This document shows positions 25,963 to 40,253 of a DNA stretch of 64,000 nt, piece after piece (the first letter of the stretch is position 1; the number at the start of each line of letters is the position of its first letter). A model generated the notes under the pieces. It did not search any database, was not told the DNA's origin, and saw only the letters and a list, made by a program, of their open reading frames with translations. The stretch covers positions 194,422,407 to 194,486,406 of the forward strand of contig OZ023262.1 in assembly GCA_964006375.1 (NCBI GenBank). Reading direction: 5' to 3'. Both the position numbers and the translations under genes were made by a program. This DNA is from Tillus elongatus. Lineage: Eukaryota; Arthropoda; Insecta; Coleoptera; Cleridae.

Positions 25963-26730
25963 CTAATTTTTTGTCTCATGCGTACCACTATTATATTCTA
26001 CCTGTTTAACCAGGCCATTTTCTTCATCCCATTTCCAAAGCTGTCCCTCGACTATTAACTTCTTAAACCCAATCTTGACAGTTCTACCTTTGGCTCTTTC
26101 ATCTTTTGCTACGTTTCTCAATTCGTTTTGAATTTTTCTCTCTTCCCTCGACATATCATCATTTATATACACAATCTCATTCTTGTAATTTTTTAATTTA
26201 TATTTATTTCTCATAATTTCTATTTTCTCCTCTATTTTATAAAGTTCAACAAGACAAACCTTTTCACTGAGTCTCCTAGCTTGTTTTATTTCAACATTTA
26301 CTTCTAAATTCTGTTTCAAAAAAATACCCATGTTCTCTTTTAAACTCTTTGCATCGTTTGTGTTCATTTTTAGCCCCTGTATAACTATATTCTTTCTTTT
26401 CTTCTCCTCTTCTAGAATATTTAATTTCTTTTTAATATCCTTTACCTCTTTTCTTAATTGATCATTTTCCATTTTCATGTTTTTATTTTCTTCTTTAATC
26501 ACTTTCATCTCAGCTATAATTTTATCTTGTTTGTCTTCTATTTTGGTTATCTTCTCTGTTAAATCCGTTAGCATGTTTAACATTATATCCAACTTATTAC
26601 TCTCGCTTTTCATATTTTTTTCTGGTGTTCGTGCCATTTTCTTACTTCTTTGGAAAATATCAGATATTGGAAAAGCCTTGCGCTTTCCCTCATCAGCAGA
26701 ATAGTCTTCACTGTCACCCATGTTATACAA
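25963..26730 (-). CDS. LINE ORF1: coiled-coil RNA-binding protein
   Basis: 255 residues. Residues 46-112 are Lys/Glu-rich heptads (coiled coil). RKNIVIQGL (112-120) and a following ARRLSEK segment match the RRM-like core of LINE ORF1 proteins, which form a trimeric RNA chaperone in related elements. The stop lies 72 bp upstream of the ORF2 Met; the ORF2 frame opens right at the ORF1 end, suggesting coupled reinitiation. Confidence 0.85.
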   Translation of the reverse strand: MYNMGDSEDYSADEGKRKAFPISDIFQRSKKMARTPEKNMKSESNKLDIMLNMLTDLTEKITKIEDKQDKIIAEMKVIKEENKNMKMENDQLRKEVKDIKKKLNILEEEKKRKNIVIQGLKMNTNDAKSLKENMGIFLKQNLEVNVEIKQARRLSEKVCLVELYKIEEKIEIMRNKYKLKNYKNEIVYINDDMSREERKIQNELRNVAKDERAKGRTVKIGFKKLIVEGQLWKWDEENGLVKQVEYNSGTHETKN

Positions 26731-27060
26731 CTCTCCTTACACTTTGCTGTTTAACGTGTTGCCTATCCAGACGTCGTCGGCGGCTGAATTATAATATCGG
26801 TTGTATTCTTTCAGCTTATCAATAAAGACACTGCATTCAACTTTGAACCTTATGCTCCAATGCCCCTAACCTTTAAACAGTACTTTAAATTCAATTTACT
26901 CACGGTGGCTGTGGTATTTATTTATCTTCTCAATTACCTAAGATCCCCTGCCAATGTTCTCACTATCTAACTGTTTCTTGCACTTTTTCTTTACTCGATT
27001 CGGTCAATTTGACTTAGATATCGGAGTAAACATTTAACACATTAGCGCTCAATCCTACAC
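26731..27060 (-). other. LINE 5' untranslated region
   Basis: Non-coding, somewhat less AT-rich than the flanks, ending at the TA tract 27066-27112. The exact 5' end is uncertain. Confidence 0.5.
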
Positions 27061-27065
27061 TCATC

Positions 27066-27080
27066 ATATATATATATATG

Positions 27081-27112
<32 letters not shown>
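27066..27112. repeat. (TA)n tract (interrupted)
   Basis: TA with one TGTATGTA interruption, between the LINE 5' end and a unit U 5' end. Confidence 0.95.
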
Positions 27113-28115
<1,003 letters not shown>

Positions 28116-29842
28116 CACTGAATTAATGACAGTATCACAATTATTTTGTCCACTTATTAAGCAACCCGAACTAGTAGCCATCATAATATTAATAATTGTC
28201 TTGTTAGAACATGTAAACAACAACGAAATGATCTAATTAAAATCAATCCGACGCGAAGCACTATACGAAAATTACTAAACAGATGCTAGACACAGACACG
28301 CTCTGCCAAAATTCCACTGCAAACTGCAAGTGTGGAATTTAGGAGCGCACACCAGATTGCTTATTCGGTCGTTTTCGACGATGATACTCGATCATTTCGC
28401 ACTGAAGTATCGCATTTCCTCAAGAGCGCCGAAAAATACACATCGCCGGCAACTGATGTATATATGAATATTTGGATATGGATGTATATAACGATAACGT
28501 CTGCAACCAACCATTAACACTATACTTATTTTGATGCTGTATTAATGGCTGCCGACTTTGCGATCCTCGATATTCTAATTTTGTTTGTTGAATGCAGGAA
28601 TGCAGGAGATAAAAAAGCAAATAAAAATTTATTAAAATATAGCATAGCAAAAATATTATTTTCTTTTCCACGGCAGGCGGCAGTGCGCGCGCACGGGCGC
28701 ACTTATTGAGGAGCCGCCCATGTGATGACAACACTTTCACTGAAAACACGAAAAAATGCTATTCGGTCGTGGACAGCTAACAAATGTTTACAATGTCTGT
28801 TAGTAAATTATCAAGGAAAAGAGTAAAAAAACAACGCAAATAAAAAAGGTTATTCAAACTTGTAAAAATCTGAATAGCCATAGCAAGATGAATTTATCAT
28901 TTGTCAGTGTAAAGTGAAACACAATTGAATGCAGTCATAGGAACAAGCAAAAAATATCTGCTTGATAAATGTCCGGCACTGAGAGAAGATAAACTGCGCA
29001 CAATAAATACAAAAGCTGAAGAGATTTATGTGCACAAAAATATACATGGAGAAGTATACGATAAGAATCATATAAATCATCTTAGCAGCAGGAGCAGCGA
29101 AATTAGAAATGCCAAGTCAAATATATTTCTTGTGTTGAAGTTTTATTGTGTCATGGTTAAAAACATCAAAATATTTATATTTCCAAAATCTCACAAAAAT
29201 ACGATAGAAAATCCACATCTTGCTCTATAAGCAATTGTTACATACAAGTTACGGCAATTTAATAGGACTAAGAAAATTTCTTAGAAATATGTTGTTGCTG
29301 GACGACAAATATTGTCAAAGTTACAATTTTAATAAAGACTGATAAGACTAAGATTTAATACTGTCACAATAATTGCACAAAGCCAGTTTATGTTTTTTTT
29401 GTGAATTTTTATTCAGAAATTTCACTAATATAGAGGCCACAATGGTGAGACTATGTATGTATGGGAGCAAAAACATAAAAAATAATTAACCCATTTTGAG
29501 CAAACTTGACAGGTTTTTCTTTTGTTAACCTTTTTAAACGCCAGGTCAATTGGACCAGTTTTTCTTAAAAATATAAAGTATATCTCCTAATAAAATTTGT
29601 ATGTATATCAAAAAATAATTCAGTACACTTTTAGCCTTAACAGACACATTTGCAGATACCAAAGTAGAAATCTTTATAATAATAGGAAATTACGTTCTCA
29701 GAGCTTTAAATAAGTTCGCTATCATAACGCTCCTACTGGGTTTTGACTTTTTATAAACAATATTTTACAAGGTCATATCGAAAATCAATTTGCTATTGTG
29801 TGAATGGTATATTGCCGCAGCCAAACATTCTTTTGATTAAAA
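28116..29842. other. Unique-looking sequence, no gene recognised
   Basis: 28250-28760 is less AT-rich and may be host DNA. Frames at 28332-28517 and 28925-29230 have no recognisable domain. It could also be the interior of one long unit U, since a 5' end lies at its left and a 3' end at 30270-30548. Confidence 0.4.
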
Positions 29843-30172
29843 AAAGTCTGGATGCAGCAAGTGTGTTATGGAAATAAATTTTCATAAAAATCTTTTTATT
29901 AAAAAATATGTCTTTTTAATGCAATCAGGCAGCAATTTGGTTACCGGTATAACCTATATAGTAGAAACAATCTACCATAGTTTATCAAAATAGCTAATTG
30001 TTTAAAAATGTATAAAAATTTTCGGAAAATAAACTTAAAAGGTTTCTGAGAAAACTGGTTTCCTAGCCACGGAACCTTAGCTTAACAGCAAATGGAGTTA
30101 TTGAAATTTGAAGCATATACTGAAAATTCTCTACCAAAACGCACTTACTGCGTCTCGATTTTTTTTCTTTGA
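29843..30172 (+). mobile_element. GTGCG-ended MITE-like element
   Basis: Left end GATGCAGCAAGTGTGTTATGG, right end AACGCACTTACTGCGTC, interior TACCGGTATAACCTATATAG. Colinear with 3950-4271. Confidence 0.7.
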
Positions 30173-30547
30173 AACATGCATCATATTTCGATGAAAACTG
30201 CGAAAATGCCATAATATAAGAGATGATCGAAAAAAAATTTTAGGTATCACCAACGAATTACTTAAGAGTGAAACCCCATTTCTTTCTCTTTAAATGCCTA
30301 TAACTTGTTTGTCTTTTAACTAACAGATCTAAATTTTTGTATATGGTTAACTTATTGTGTTATTTCCGGAGAGTTAAAAATTTCCCAAAAGGAAACAAAA
30401 AAGTTTCCTTAAAAACGAGGGCCGATTTTCCCGGCTAACGATCTTATACAAGCCACTTGCAAAAGGAATGTACTTCCGAAATTTGATCAAAATCAGCCTT
30501 TTATTTTTTGAGTTATCGGTGTGATACATACATACATACACACACGC

Positions 30548-30548
<1 letters not shown>
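30173..30548 (+). repeat. Module D fragment followed by unit U 3' end
   Basis: 30173-30270 matches module D (GCATCATATTTCGATGAAAA). 30270-30548 is the unit U 3' end with CGATTTTCCCGGCTAACGAT and GAGTTATCGGTGTGATACAT. Confidence 0.65.

Positions 30549-30622
<74 letters not shown>
30549..30622. repeat. (TA)n tract
   Basis: About 74 bp of TA preceded by CATACACACACG. Confidence 0.97.
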
Positions 30623-30624
<2 letters not shown>

Positions 30625-30725
30625 CCGAAACTGACCCCAAAATTCAAAAGTAGCGACCTCCTTATTAGTAAATTTTATCAAGAAAATTCACTAAAAACTC
30701 AATTGGATTCTCTAAAATAGCCAAA
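30623..30725 (+). repeat. Unit U 5' end with internal deletion
   Basis: AACTGACCCC joins directly to AAAATTCAAAAGTAGCGACC; the usual GGATATGGG to GCGCTCATTTG block is missing. The hairpin TTAGTAAATTTT / GAAAATTCACTAA is intact. Confidence 0.65.
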
Positions 30726-31750
30726 GAGTCGGTAGGTATTGACCAGTCACAGGGCAGGAAGCAACGATTTATGTTTTCATAACGTAATGGGAAAATTGTC
30801 GATTTGAAAAAAAGATTCTGGAGCAGATACAGTTTCCAAACAACAAGTGTTGCATTAAATGTGTTTCACAAAGTCGTAGGTTTTTGCTTCTTCTTGTTAG
30901 TTTGCTTCATTTCATTAAAAGAAAATATATTTGAAAGAGGCACTACTTGATAGTTTGGATATGTAGCTACGTTAAAATTTGGAAGTATTCCTCGAAGGAT
31001 CACCGGTTGTAGCAAAAGTAGTTATCACATTACATGAGTTCCAGAGGATTCTGAAACACTAACGGTTTCTGGAGAACAAAATGTTGTGTGACGTGGGTTG
31101 GGTATGTTCCTAAATTTAAGTTTAAACTGTTACCTCATTATATTTGTCCAAAATCTTTACAAAAAATAAATTGAAAAACGCCTTTGTTGGTAGTCTGATA
31201 TGGAAAGCTGCAGTACTTTCATAAGGTTTGAAAAGTGTGGACGCAGCAAGTGCGTTCTGGTAGCAAATTTAATGAAAAATAATTATTTTCTTCAAAAAAA
31301 AAATTGTTAGGTAGTGAATAAGTGTTGGTAAAAGTATGGATGCCATAAGTGTGTCACGGCAATTTTTTATAAAAATGACTGATTTTAATCAAACTTGGCA
31401 AACATCTTATTTTGGGGAAAACCGAGGACGAGTTCATTACACAGAGCTCTTATCGATCACTTTTCTCATAGTAGTTTTGTGTAGCATCTTGGTAATATAA
31501 TTATAATTCCATTATATACAAGGATAATCAAATATATAAGTAAAAACGTTTATTAATGTAAAGTTTTAAAGTAAGTAATTACAGTTTTTTAAAACTTTAT
31601 CAAATGCTCAGCTACTTAATTCGCGACATTATGTGGCCCTTGCTTTAGTTGTCACCAAGTATTCTATCGTTCATCTGGTATGTATCCCTAACTCTATTGA
31701 CCCATTTATACGATTACTACTCAACTCCTTGCCGAGTGTTCTCTTCCACT
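30726..31750. other. No gene recognised
   Basis: AT-rich. A GTGCG-type scrap lies at 31230-31270 (GACGCAGCAAGTGCGTTCTGG) with a weaker copy near 31335. Confidence 0.45.
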
Positions 31751-31754
31751 ATAC

Positions 31755-33215
31755 GGGCTGTCCCACTAAGGGCGGCTAGCGGCTGTATCTTAAAAACTAT
31801 TTTTCCTGCAGTTTTCGGGAAAGAAAACTACGACAAAGGCGGCCCCTAGAGAGATCACTAAATTATTTGCCACTTTTAAATTTTACCGCTAGATGGCGTA
31901 TTTTTAATTTAAAATAGACAACTCAGATTTTCTCCAAAAATCACTAATGAAGTTAAGTCACGTAGAACGGTTTGGGCTGTCCTATTAAAACTCTAACAAT
32001 TATTTGTGTTATATTTTGGCGTATCTTTTAAAATGAGGGAAAAGGGGAGTGTTGACTCGTATTGCAGAAAAAGTGGATAACTCCTGAACACGCTAATCGA
32101 TTTTATCCAACTTGATCTTGTTTTAAAGCTACTTGATAGCTGAATTACACGCAGTAATAATGATTACGTTTTTGTTTAATCCTGAACCGCCAAATGGTGT
32201 TTTTTGGTCGCTTAAGTAGTTTACTTAATTTTGCATGAAAAGTTAAATGGAAGGCTAACCTTTTGTTTCACTAGTTTTATTACCCGTAAAATTCTTCAAA
32301 AAGTGGCGCACACCCAAAGGCAATATCGTTTTTCAAACTTAAGTAATGACCAAAAATTTTTATTTTATTTTAAAGGAAAATTCTACAATTTTTGCAACAT
32401 CCAGTATTAATCGATCTAAAACTAATGAACGTTTGAAAAAAGATTGCCATCGAGGTAATTAAAAACTAGTAAAAAAGTTAATAGGCGCCACTACTCGAAT
32501 ACTTACCGTTATTTTAACATAAAATGTTTATATGAGTTTAATGAGTAAGCCGTGAAAACTGAAATTGACAATTGTCTGTCATTAGTTCTTGCCTTTAGTA
32601 AGTCATTCGTTATTTTGAAATTGAATATTGTGTTTTTCTTGTTAAAAACAGTTTAAACAACTTGACAATTACTGATGAGACACAATTTACGAGACATGAT
32701 GTGTTAAACTCCAGAAACTTACAGGCTTGGTCAGAAGATAACCTCCAATTTCTAATACAGTCAAGGTCACAACATACATTTTCCAATAATGTTTGATGTG
32801 GCGTTTTTAATGGCCATTTAATTGGACCATACATTTTCTCAATAGATTAACCGGTAAGATTTACCTGGATTTTATCGAAAACGTGTTGCCCGTCTCGTTA
32901 GAAAACAAAAATATTGAGGGATGTGTTTTCAACAAGATGAAGTTCCTCCACATTTCAGATAAATTGCGAGAAATTTTCTTAATTAAAATTCAAACCGGTG
33001 GATAGGCAGCGGTTGGCCACCGACAAGTTTAGATTTTAATGTGGTAAAATATTACTTGCTGGGAGACTTAAGAGCAGTGGTTTATCCTGACGATATTAAT
33101 AACGAGGAGCAGTTGATTGGAAGAATAAACAATGCGTGTAAAGAAATATGAAATGACCTTGGTAAAATTAGGGTGACAGTCAACAGTTTGCTTAAATGGC
33201 TGAAATGTGTATTAA
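31755..33215 (+). pseudogene. Dead Tc1/mariner-type transposon
   Basis: Transposase traces on the plus strand from about 32600 to 33200. TDETQFTR (first catalytic Asp region) near 32670 is followed by NLQAWSEDN, a CIIGP-like block and an FQQDE-like block with many stops, then a decayed RW-G-RG segment near 33000. A terminal-type GGGCTGTCCCACTAA at 31757 may be the left end; I could not find the right end. Confidence 0.6.
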
Positions 33216-33319
33216 CAAAAACGGTGGTCATTTTAAACAATATTCGTAAATTTAAATGTAAGTACCCAAGATACTTTTTTTATTTTCTGCAAATAATTTG
33301 TCTTAGTTTGTAAGATCCG

Positions 33320-33450
33320 TTTTTTAGTAATTTTTAAAAAAAATTCACCAATGGGATCTCGACGTTTGAATTTTGAAAAACTTTCTTTAGGTGAGCGCGA
33401 ACTAGGCCCCCTAGAATACATATCCGGGGTCAGTTTCAATTTATATATGT
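33320..33450 (-). repeat. Unit U 5' end (minus)
   Basis: GAGCGCGAACTAGGCCCCC, CATATCCGGGGTCAGTTTC, then a CA/TA tract. Confidence 0.8.
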
Positions 33451-33467
33451 TTATGTTTATACATACA

Positions 33468-34335
<868 letters not shown>

Positions 34336-34744
34336 AGCATTTCTACGGCACTGCTCAATATCTAGGTATATATTAATGCGCGAAGAAAAAAATTGGTACC
34401 ACTTTTTAAATACATTGCGCAAACAGAGGATTGTGAGATTTGGCATAGCTAAAGTTCATATGGAGAAGAAGTGCAGAAAGGTAAAATTTATGTACAAATA
34501 GATTAAACAATCCTTCGTTTTAATTAGATAGTCGGAATCGCCAGGCCCGCCCACAGTTCTTATCTGGCGGTTAATATCTAATCTGTCGATGTCAAACACA
34601 TATGTCAAACACATATTAATCTATGGTCAAACAAATTTATATAGATAAGTTCATACTGAATGTCAAACACATAAAAGTCTGTGGTCAAACAGTCGCACTG
34701 AGATTGTAGAGGTATACTCTACGACAAAAACCATCAATAACGCT

Positions 34745-34990
34745 CTAACTTAAAAATTTAATTAATTGCCGTAGAAGTTGGCCAACGCACAGGTCCACTA
34801 GTATTCGTTTATTCGCTATTATACAAGATAAGAGAAAAATTGTTTACGTTAAGTATAGGGTGTCTTGAGCTGCATCTTACAAAATTATTTCAATAATCAC
34901 AGAATGGCCCATAAGTCGTTGGTGATACAAATTTCGTTTTTCTTAATAGAATACCCCTTATTTTATTACATTTTTGCATTTCCAGCATAC
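34745..34990 (+). repeat. Module D fragment (plus)
   Basis: GTGTCTTGAGCTGCATCTTA, GGCCCATAAGTCGTTGGTGA, GCATTTCCAGCATACTTGC; matches 39100-39285. Confidence 0.6.
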
Positions 34991-35384
34991 TTGCATAACG
35001 AAAATTTTATTTATTGACTTTAAAAATAATACCTGTAACGTTGGGCGCAAGTATAACCAACATTATTTAACTGTAATAAATGCCCCACTGTTTGGGTGGC
35101 AGTATAACCAAAAATATAATATAATATGTATATAATAATATGATATGACACAAATTATCTCAGGGCTTGGGTTTAGGCAGTTGCAGTTGGTAGGTTTTAA
35201 GAGGTACAAATAAAATCAGTTTATTTAAAAAGTTATTGACTCTATATAATGCAGTGGATTGAATTTAGTAAATTAGATGAAAGAAAAATATGACTCGATT
35301 ACTTGTAACACTGTAAAAATAAATTGTGGAGCACACTCTACAAAAGAAAAAGAAAGCCACAGATAAATGGTGTACTTAACTTTC
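34991..35384. other. No gene recognised
   Basis: AT-rich with a small duplicated phrase GCAAGTATAACCAA / GGCAGTATAACCAA 60 bp apart. Confidence 0.45.
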
Positions 35385-35825
35385 AGCTTCAGGTTGAGGG
35401 GGCTCCTCCCTGGCGATTGTGCTAAAAGGGACTCCTTAATGATGTTGTATTCAAGGGGTTCCTTCCTGGTGTTGTTGAGGGGGCTCCTTAATTATGTGGT
35501 TGAAGAGAGCTCTTTACTAACGGTGGTGTTGAAGGGGACTCCTTGATGATGTTGTTAAAGTACCCTTAACTTACGGTGTATTCAGGGGGGCTCCTTCATG
35601 GTGTTGTTGAAGTGCCCTTCACTTACGATGGTATTGAAGGGGCCTTTACTTACGGTGTATTCAGGGGGGGGGGCTCCTTCATGGTGTTGTTGAAGTGCCC
35701 TTCACTTACGACGGTGTTGAAGGGGCCTTTACTCACGGTGTATTCAGGGGGGCTCCTTCATGGTGTTGTTGAAGTGCCCTTCACTTACGATGGTGTTGAA
35801 GGGGCCTTTACCTACGGGGTGCCAT
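35385..35825 (+). repeat. GC-rich minisatellite, 79-83-bp unit
   Basis: Clear units start at about 35575, 35654 and 35737 (GGTGTATTCAGGGGGGCTCC, GTTGTTGAAGTGCCCTTCAC). Older, shorter units run leftward to 35385. Strong G over C bias on the plus strand, including a run of 9 G. An open frame across 35576-35833 follows the repeat period and is not good evidence for a gene. Confidence 0.9.
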
Positions 35826-36345
35826 TTAGTTAGACTTGCTGTTTTCTGACTAAAATTTAGCTGCGCCTTTCCATCTCTTTGTCGATTCAGCAGAGAGCGT
35901 GGTGGGCGTTGTAAGCGTATATAAAGACTAGCTTATCGCAGATATGTCATAAAATTAGCTCGTACGGGGGCGTATTTCTATGAGTCGTGTGCGGTAGAGC
36001 AACCGACCGCCGAGTTTGACGTCACTGAAGGGACTTGGACGCTGACGTCACAAAAGGGGTTATTTCCGAAGCTCAAAAGTCAACGGCGTTGACACGTGTG
36101 ACATGTCCCGCTTATTAAATACACGCGACATGTTACACTTGTAAGGAAAAAAAAATAGTGTTCTTGTTTTCAAATTATATATTGTTCTTGGCGCATATCA
36201 AAAATTATGATAAGGCGTTTTTACCAACAGACAGATCCCATTAAAATGACGCCTTCAGAGATGCTTTCGTTTATATTATTTGTTAATTTTTGTACCTTTT
36301 CAAACAATAAAGTCATTTTGTGAAATGTAGTACATTGTTTTTACT
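35826..36345. other. Less AT-rich stretch, no gene recognised
   Basis: GTGACGTCA-type motifs (TGACGTCA near 36015 and 36045) and a GC-richer patch suggest host regulatory or unique DNA, but nothing firm. Confidence 0.35.
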
Positions 36346-36475
36346 ATATATGTTACACTGGTAACCAAATTTGATCCTTGCTTTCATTAAAACAAAGACC
36401 TATTATGTAGTTATTAAAAACATTTTTATGAAATTTCAATACCATAACGCACTTGCTGTGTCCAGGCTTTTTTAG
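36346..36475 (-). repeat. GTGCG-type element end (minus)
   Basis: ACTGGTAACCAAATTTGATC to AACGCACTTGCTGTGTCC. The end of a MITE-like copy. Confidence 0.6.
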
Positions 36476-37620
36476 TATGTTAACTCGTAAAATTTCGTGG
36501 TCTCAAAAAAAATTTATTAAAAATAGGCACCCAATTTGAAAATGTACTTTATTTGCCTTATATTTTTATACACTTTCCAAATCTTAATACATGTTTTAAA
36601 AATTTTCGATACAGGCTGTTCTTTTTGAGGTATAACAATTTAGACACATTGTTCTGACCTGACCTGTATTTTAGTTATGCTAATTTGAGAAATCGAGATA
36701 CCCGATTAAGCAAAATATACCCACCAAATTTTGCCTCTTTATACCTAGTGATTCTCAAATTATGGTCACACATTATAGACACAATCAATAAAACACCCTG
36801 TATCACACACATACACACACACACACAGACAGCCGCGCGCGCGTGTACGCATGCACAGAGACAATATATAAAATGAAACATTTTGATCATTTCTATGAAA
36901 ATTCACTACGATAATGCACTTATCGCGTCCAGACTTTTATCATATTCTTTTATTTCGAACGACTGATTAAAGCTGTGCTGTTTTCTAATTCACTTTTTTT
37001 AAAGGGCATTCAATAAAATCGATGCTGGTGATTGATTAAATACCAAAAGTGCTTTATAATCTTACAGTTGAAAATTTTGCAATTTACTGTCTATTATATA
37101 CGCATCACTTATCACGGAATTTTGTCCTATGTTGCGTTAATTTTTTAACGATTCTACGTAAACTTGAAACGCATAACGACCTAAATTCCAGATAAGTAAT
37201 TATGTCAACGTTAAAGGTATTTCAAGCGTAAAATTAAATCTTAAATTTCTATTTTCCAGCGACGCTTAATTCATAATTTCAGTTCAAAATATCCGCCTTA
37301 ATGTTTTTCTGTACATGAGGGTGTATGGTATTCGAAGCACGTATTTTTTAAACTTGGTATTTAAGCTTTGTAGAAACTATAATCTGCAAGTTTAGAGGCT
37401 ACTGGTAAATAATTTAAAGGCCCTGGCACATCAGGTGCGTTATGGTAACAAATATTTTAAAAAAAAGATAAGAAAATATTTCCACTAAGTGAAGATCTGA
37501 ACCTATGAGAAACATGTGATGAATCCCCACAACACATCTTTTTAAAGACCTGACGATCGTTTCACTAACAAAGTTCGCGTCATCAGAGGATGACTTATAA
37601 CGTAGAACAACATTTATCAT
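36476..37620. other. No gene recognised; one CA/CG microsatellite
   Basis: ACACACACAC...GCGCGCGCG compound microsatellite at 36800-36850; GTGCG-motif scraps at 36905 and 37430. Confidence 0.5.
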
Positions 37621-38926
<1,306 letters not shown>

Positions 38927-38939
38927 GTTTAACGGTCTA

Positions 38940-39070
38940 TAATTTTTAGCTAATTTTCATAGAAATATTCGTTAATGAGGAGACCGCGGCATTTGAATTC
39001 TAAACAGATTTCTTCAAGTGAGCGCAAACTAGGCCTCCTAGAATCCATATCCGGGTTTACTTTCTGTTTG
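38940..39070 (-). repeat. Unit U 5' end (minus)
   Basis: GAGCGCAAACTAGGCCTCC and CCATATCCGGGTTTAC, hairpin remnant at 38950-38975. Confidence 0.75.
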
Positions 39071-39285
39071 CATATGTACAACGTGACGCATTTCTATAAT
39101 TGTTGTTATGCAAGATACGAGAAAAAATGTATATGTTACCTATGGGGTGTTTTGAGCTGCATCTTATAAAATTATTTTGACAACCACATGATGGCCCATA
39201 AGTCGTTGGTGATACCTACATATTTTTTTTGAACATTCCTTATTGCATTTTTGCATTTTTCATCGAAATATGATGCATGTTTGTA
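39070..39285 (+). repeat. Module D (plus)
   Basis: GACGCATTTCTATAATTG to TTTCATCGAAATATGATGC. Directly followed by a MITE-like element, the mirror image of 3950-4490. Confidence 0.65.
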
Positions 39286-39583
39286 AAAAAATCGAGACGC
39301 AGTAAGTGCGTTTTAGTAGCGAATTTTCATTAAATGACCTAACCTAAGGTTCGTCAGCTAGGAAACGAGTTCTCTCGGAAATGTTTTAAGTTTATTTTCG
39401 GAAAATTTTTGTACATCTTCAAACAAATTATGTTGGTAAAATATGGTACATTGTTCCTACTATATAGATTATACTGGTGACCAAGTTGATTCATGCTTGC
39501 ATTAAAGATACATATTTTCTATTAACAACATTTCAAGAAAATTCACTTCCATAACGCACTTGCTGCATCCAGACTTTTTAATA
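39286..39583 (-). mobile_element. GTGCG-ended MITE-like element (minus)
   Basis: Ends GAGACGCAGTAAGTGCG and ACGCACTTGCTGCATCCAG. Interior is the inverse of 3950-4271. Confidence 0.7.
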
Positions 39584-40156
39584 CATTTATTACATTATTT
39601 ATTAATAATTGTTATTACAGAAAGTCTAAAAATTAAGTTTAAGGATCCAAAGTCTGCAGTTATTGTTTTGCCGGTAAAATATCATATTTAATGGCAATAA
39701 ATATGATACAAAACGCACACACAAACAATAATGCCAATCTTTATGTATTCTAGCTTTACTCTGTCTGAACACCGCATTACAATTTCCAGAGAAACCAACC
39801 GATGGGAATTTAGCTTTGATTGAACAAATAAAACAAGTAACACAAATTGGCTGGAGTTAGTCCAACTTGGATGTTGTTTTCCGTAATCCCGTCAGGTAAA
39901 CGAGCGGAATCAAAATTAATTTTTCTCCGCCGCAAAAACAAGTACCTAATTTTCTGCAATTACGGTTCATCACTGAATTTGGTTTCTTGTTAAGCTTGTA
40001 ATTCGACGAGACAATTGCATTGCCTTACATACTCCTTTAATCGAACTTCCAATAAATACTACTTGCTTTTACGATTTTACACCCAAGAGACGCAGAGATT
40101 TAACAGTTGTTTTTAGCGAATCTTTCGTAGAAAAAAATTCTAAGGACGAAATTTAT

Positions 40157-40159
<3 letters not shown>
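39584..40159. other. No gene recognised
   Basis: Unique-looking, moderately AT-rich. No coding motif. Confidence 0.45.

Positions 40160-40249
<90 letters not shown>
40160..40249. repeat. (TA)n tract
   Basis: About 90 bp of TA, left flank of a long-TIR transposon. Confidence 0.97.

Positions 40250-40253
<4 letters not shown>

Noticed and set aside
22884..26009. Many plus-strand frames, several hydrophobic
   Set aside because: Antisense shadows of the LINE ORFs (Lys/Glu codons read backwards give Phe/Leu/Ser).
35576..35833. Repetitive protein gene
   Set aside because: The frame follows the minisatellite period and lacks start context, splice signals or composition support.
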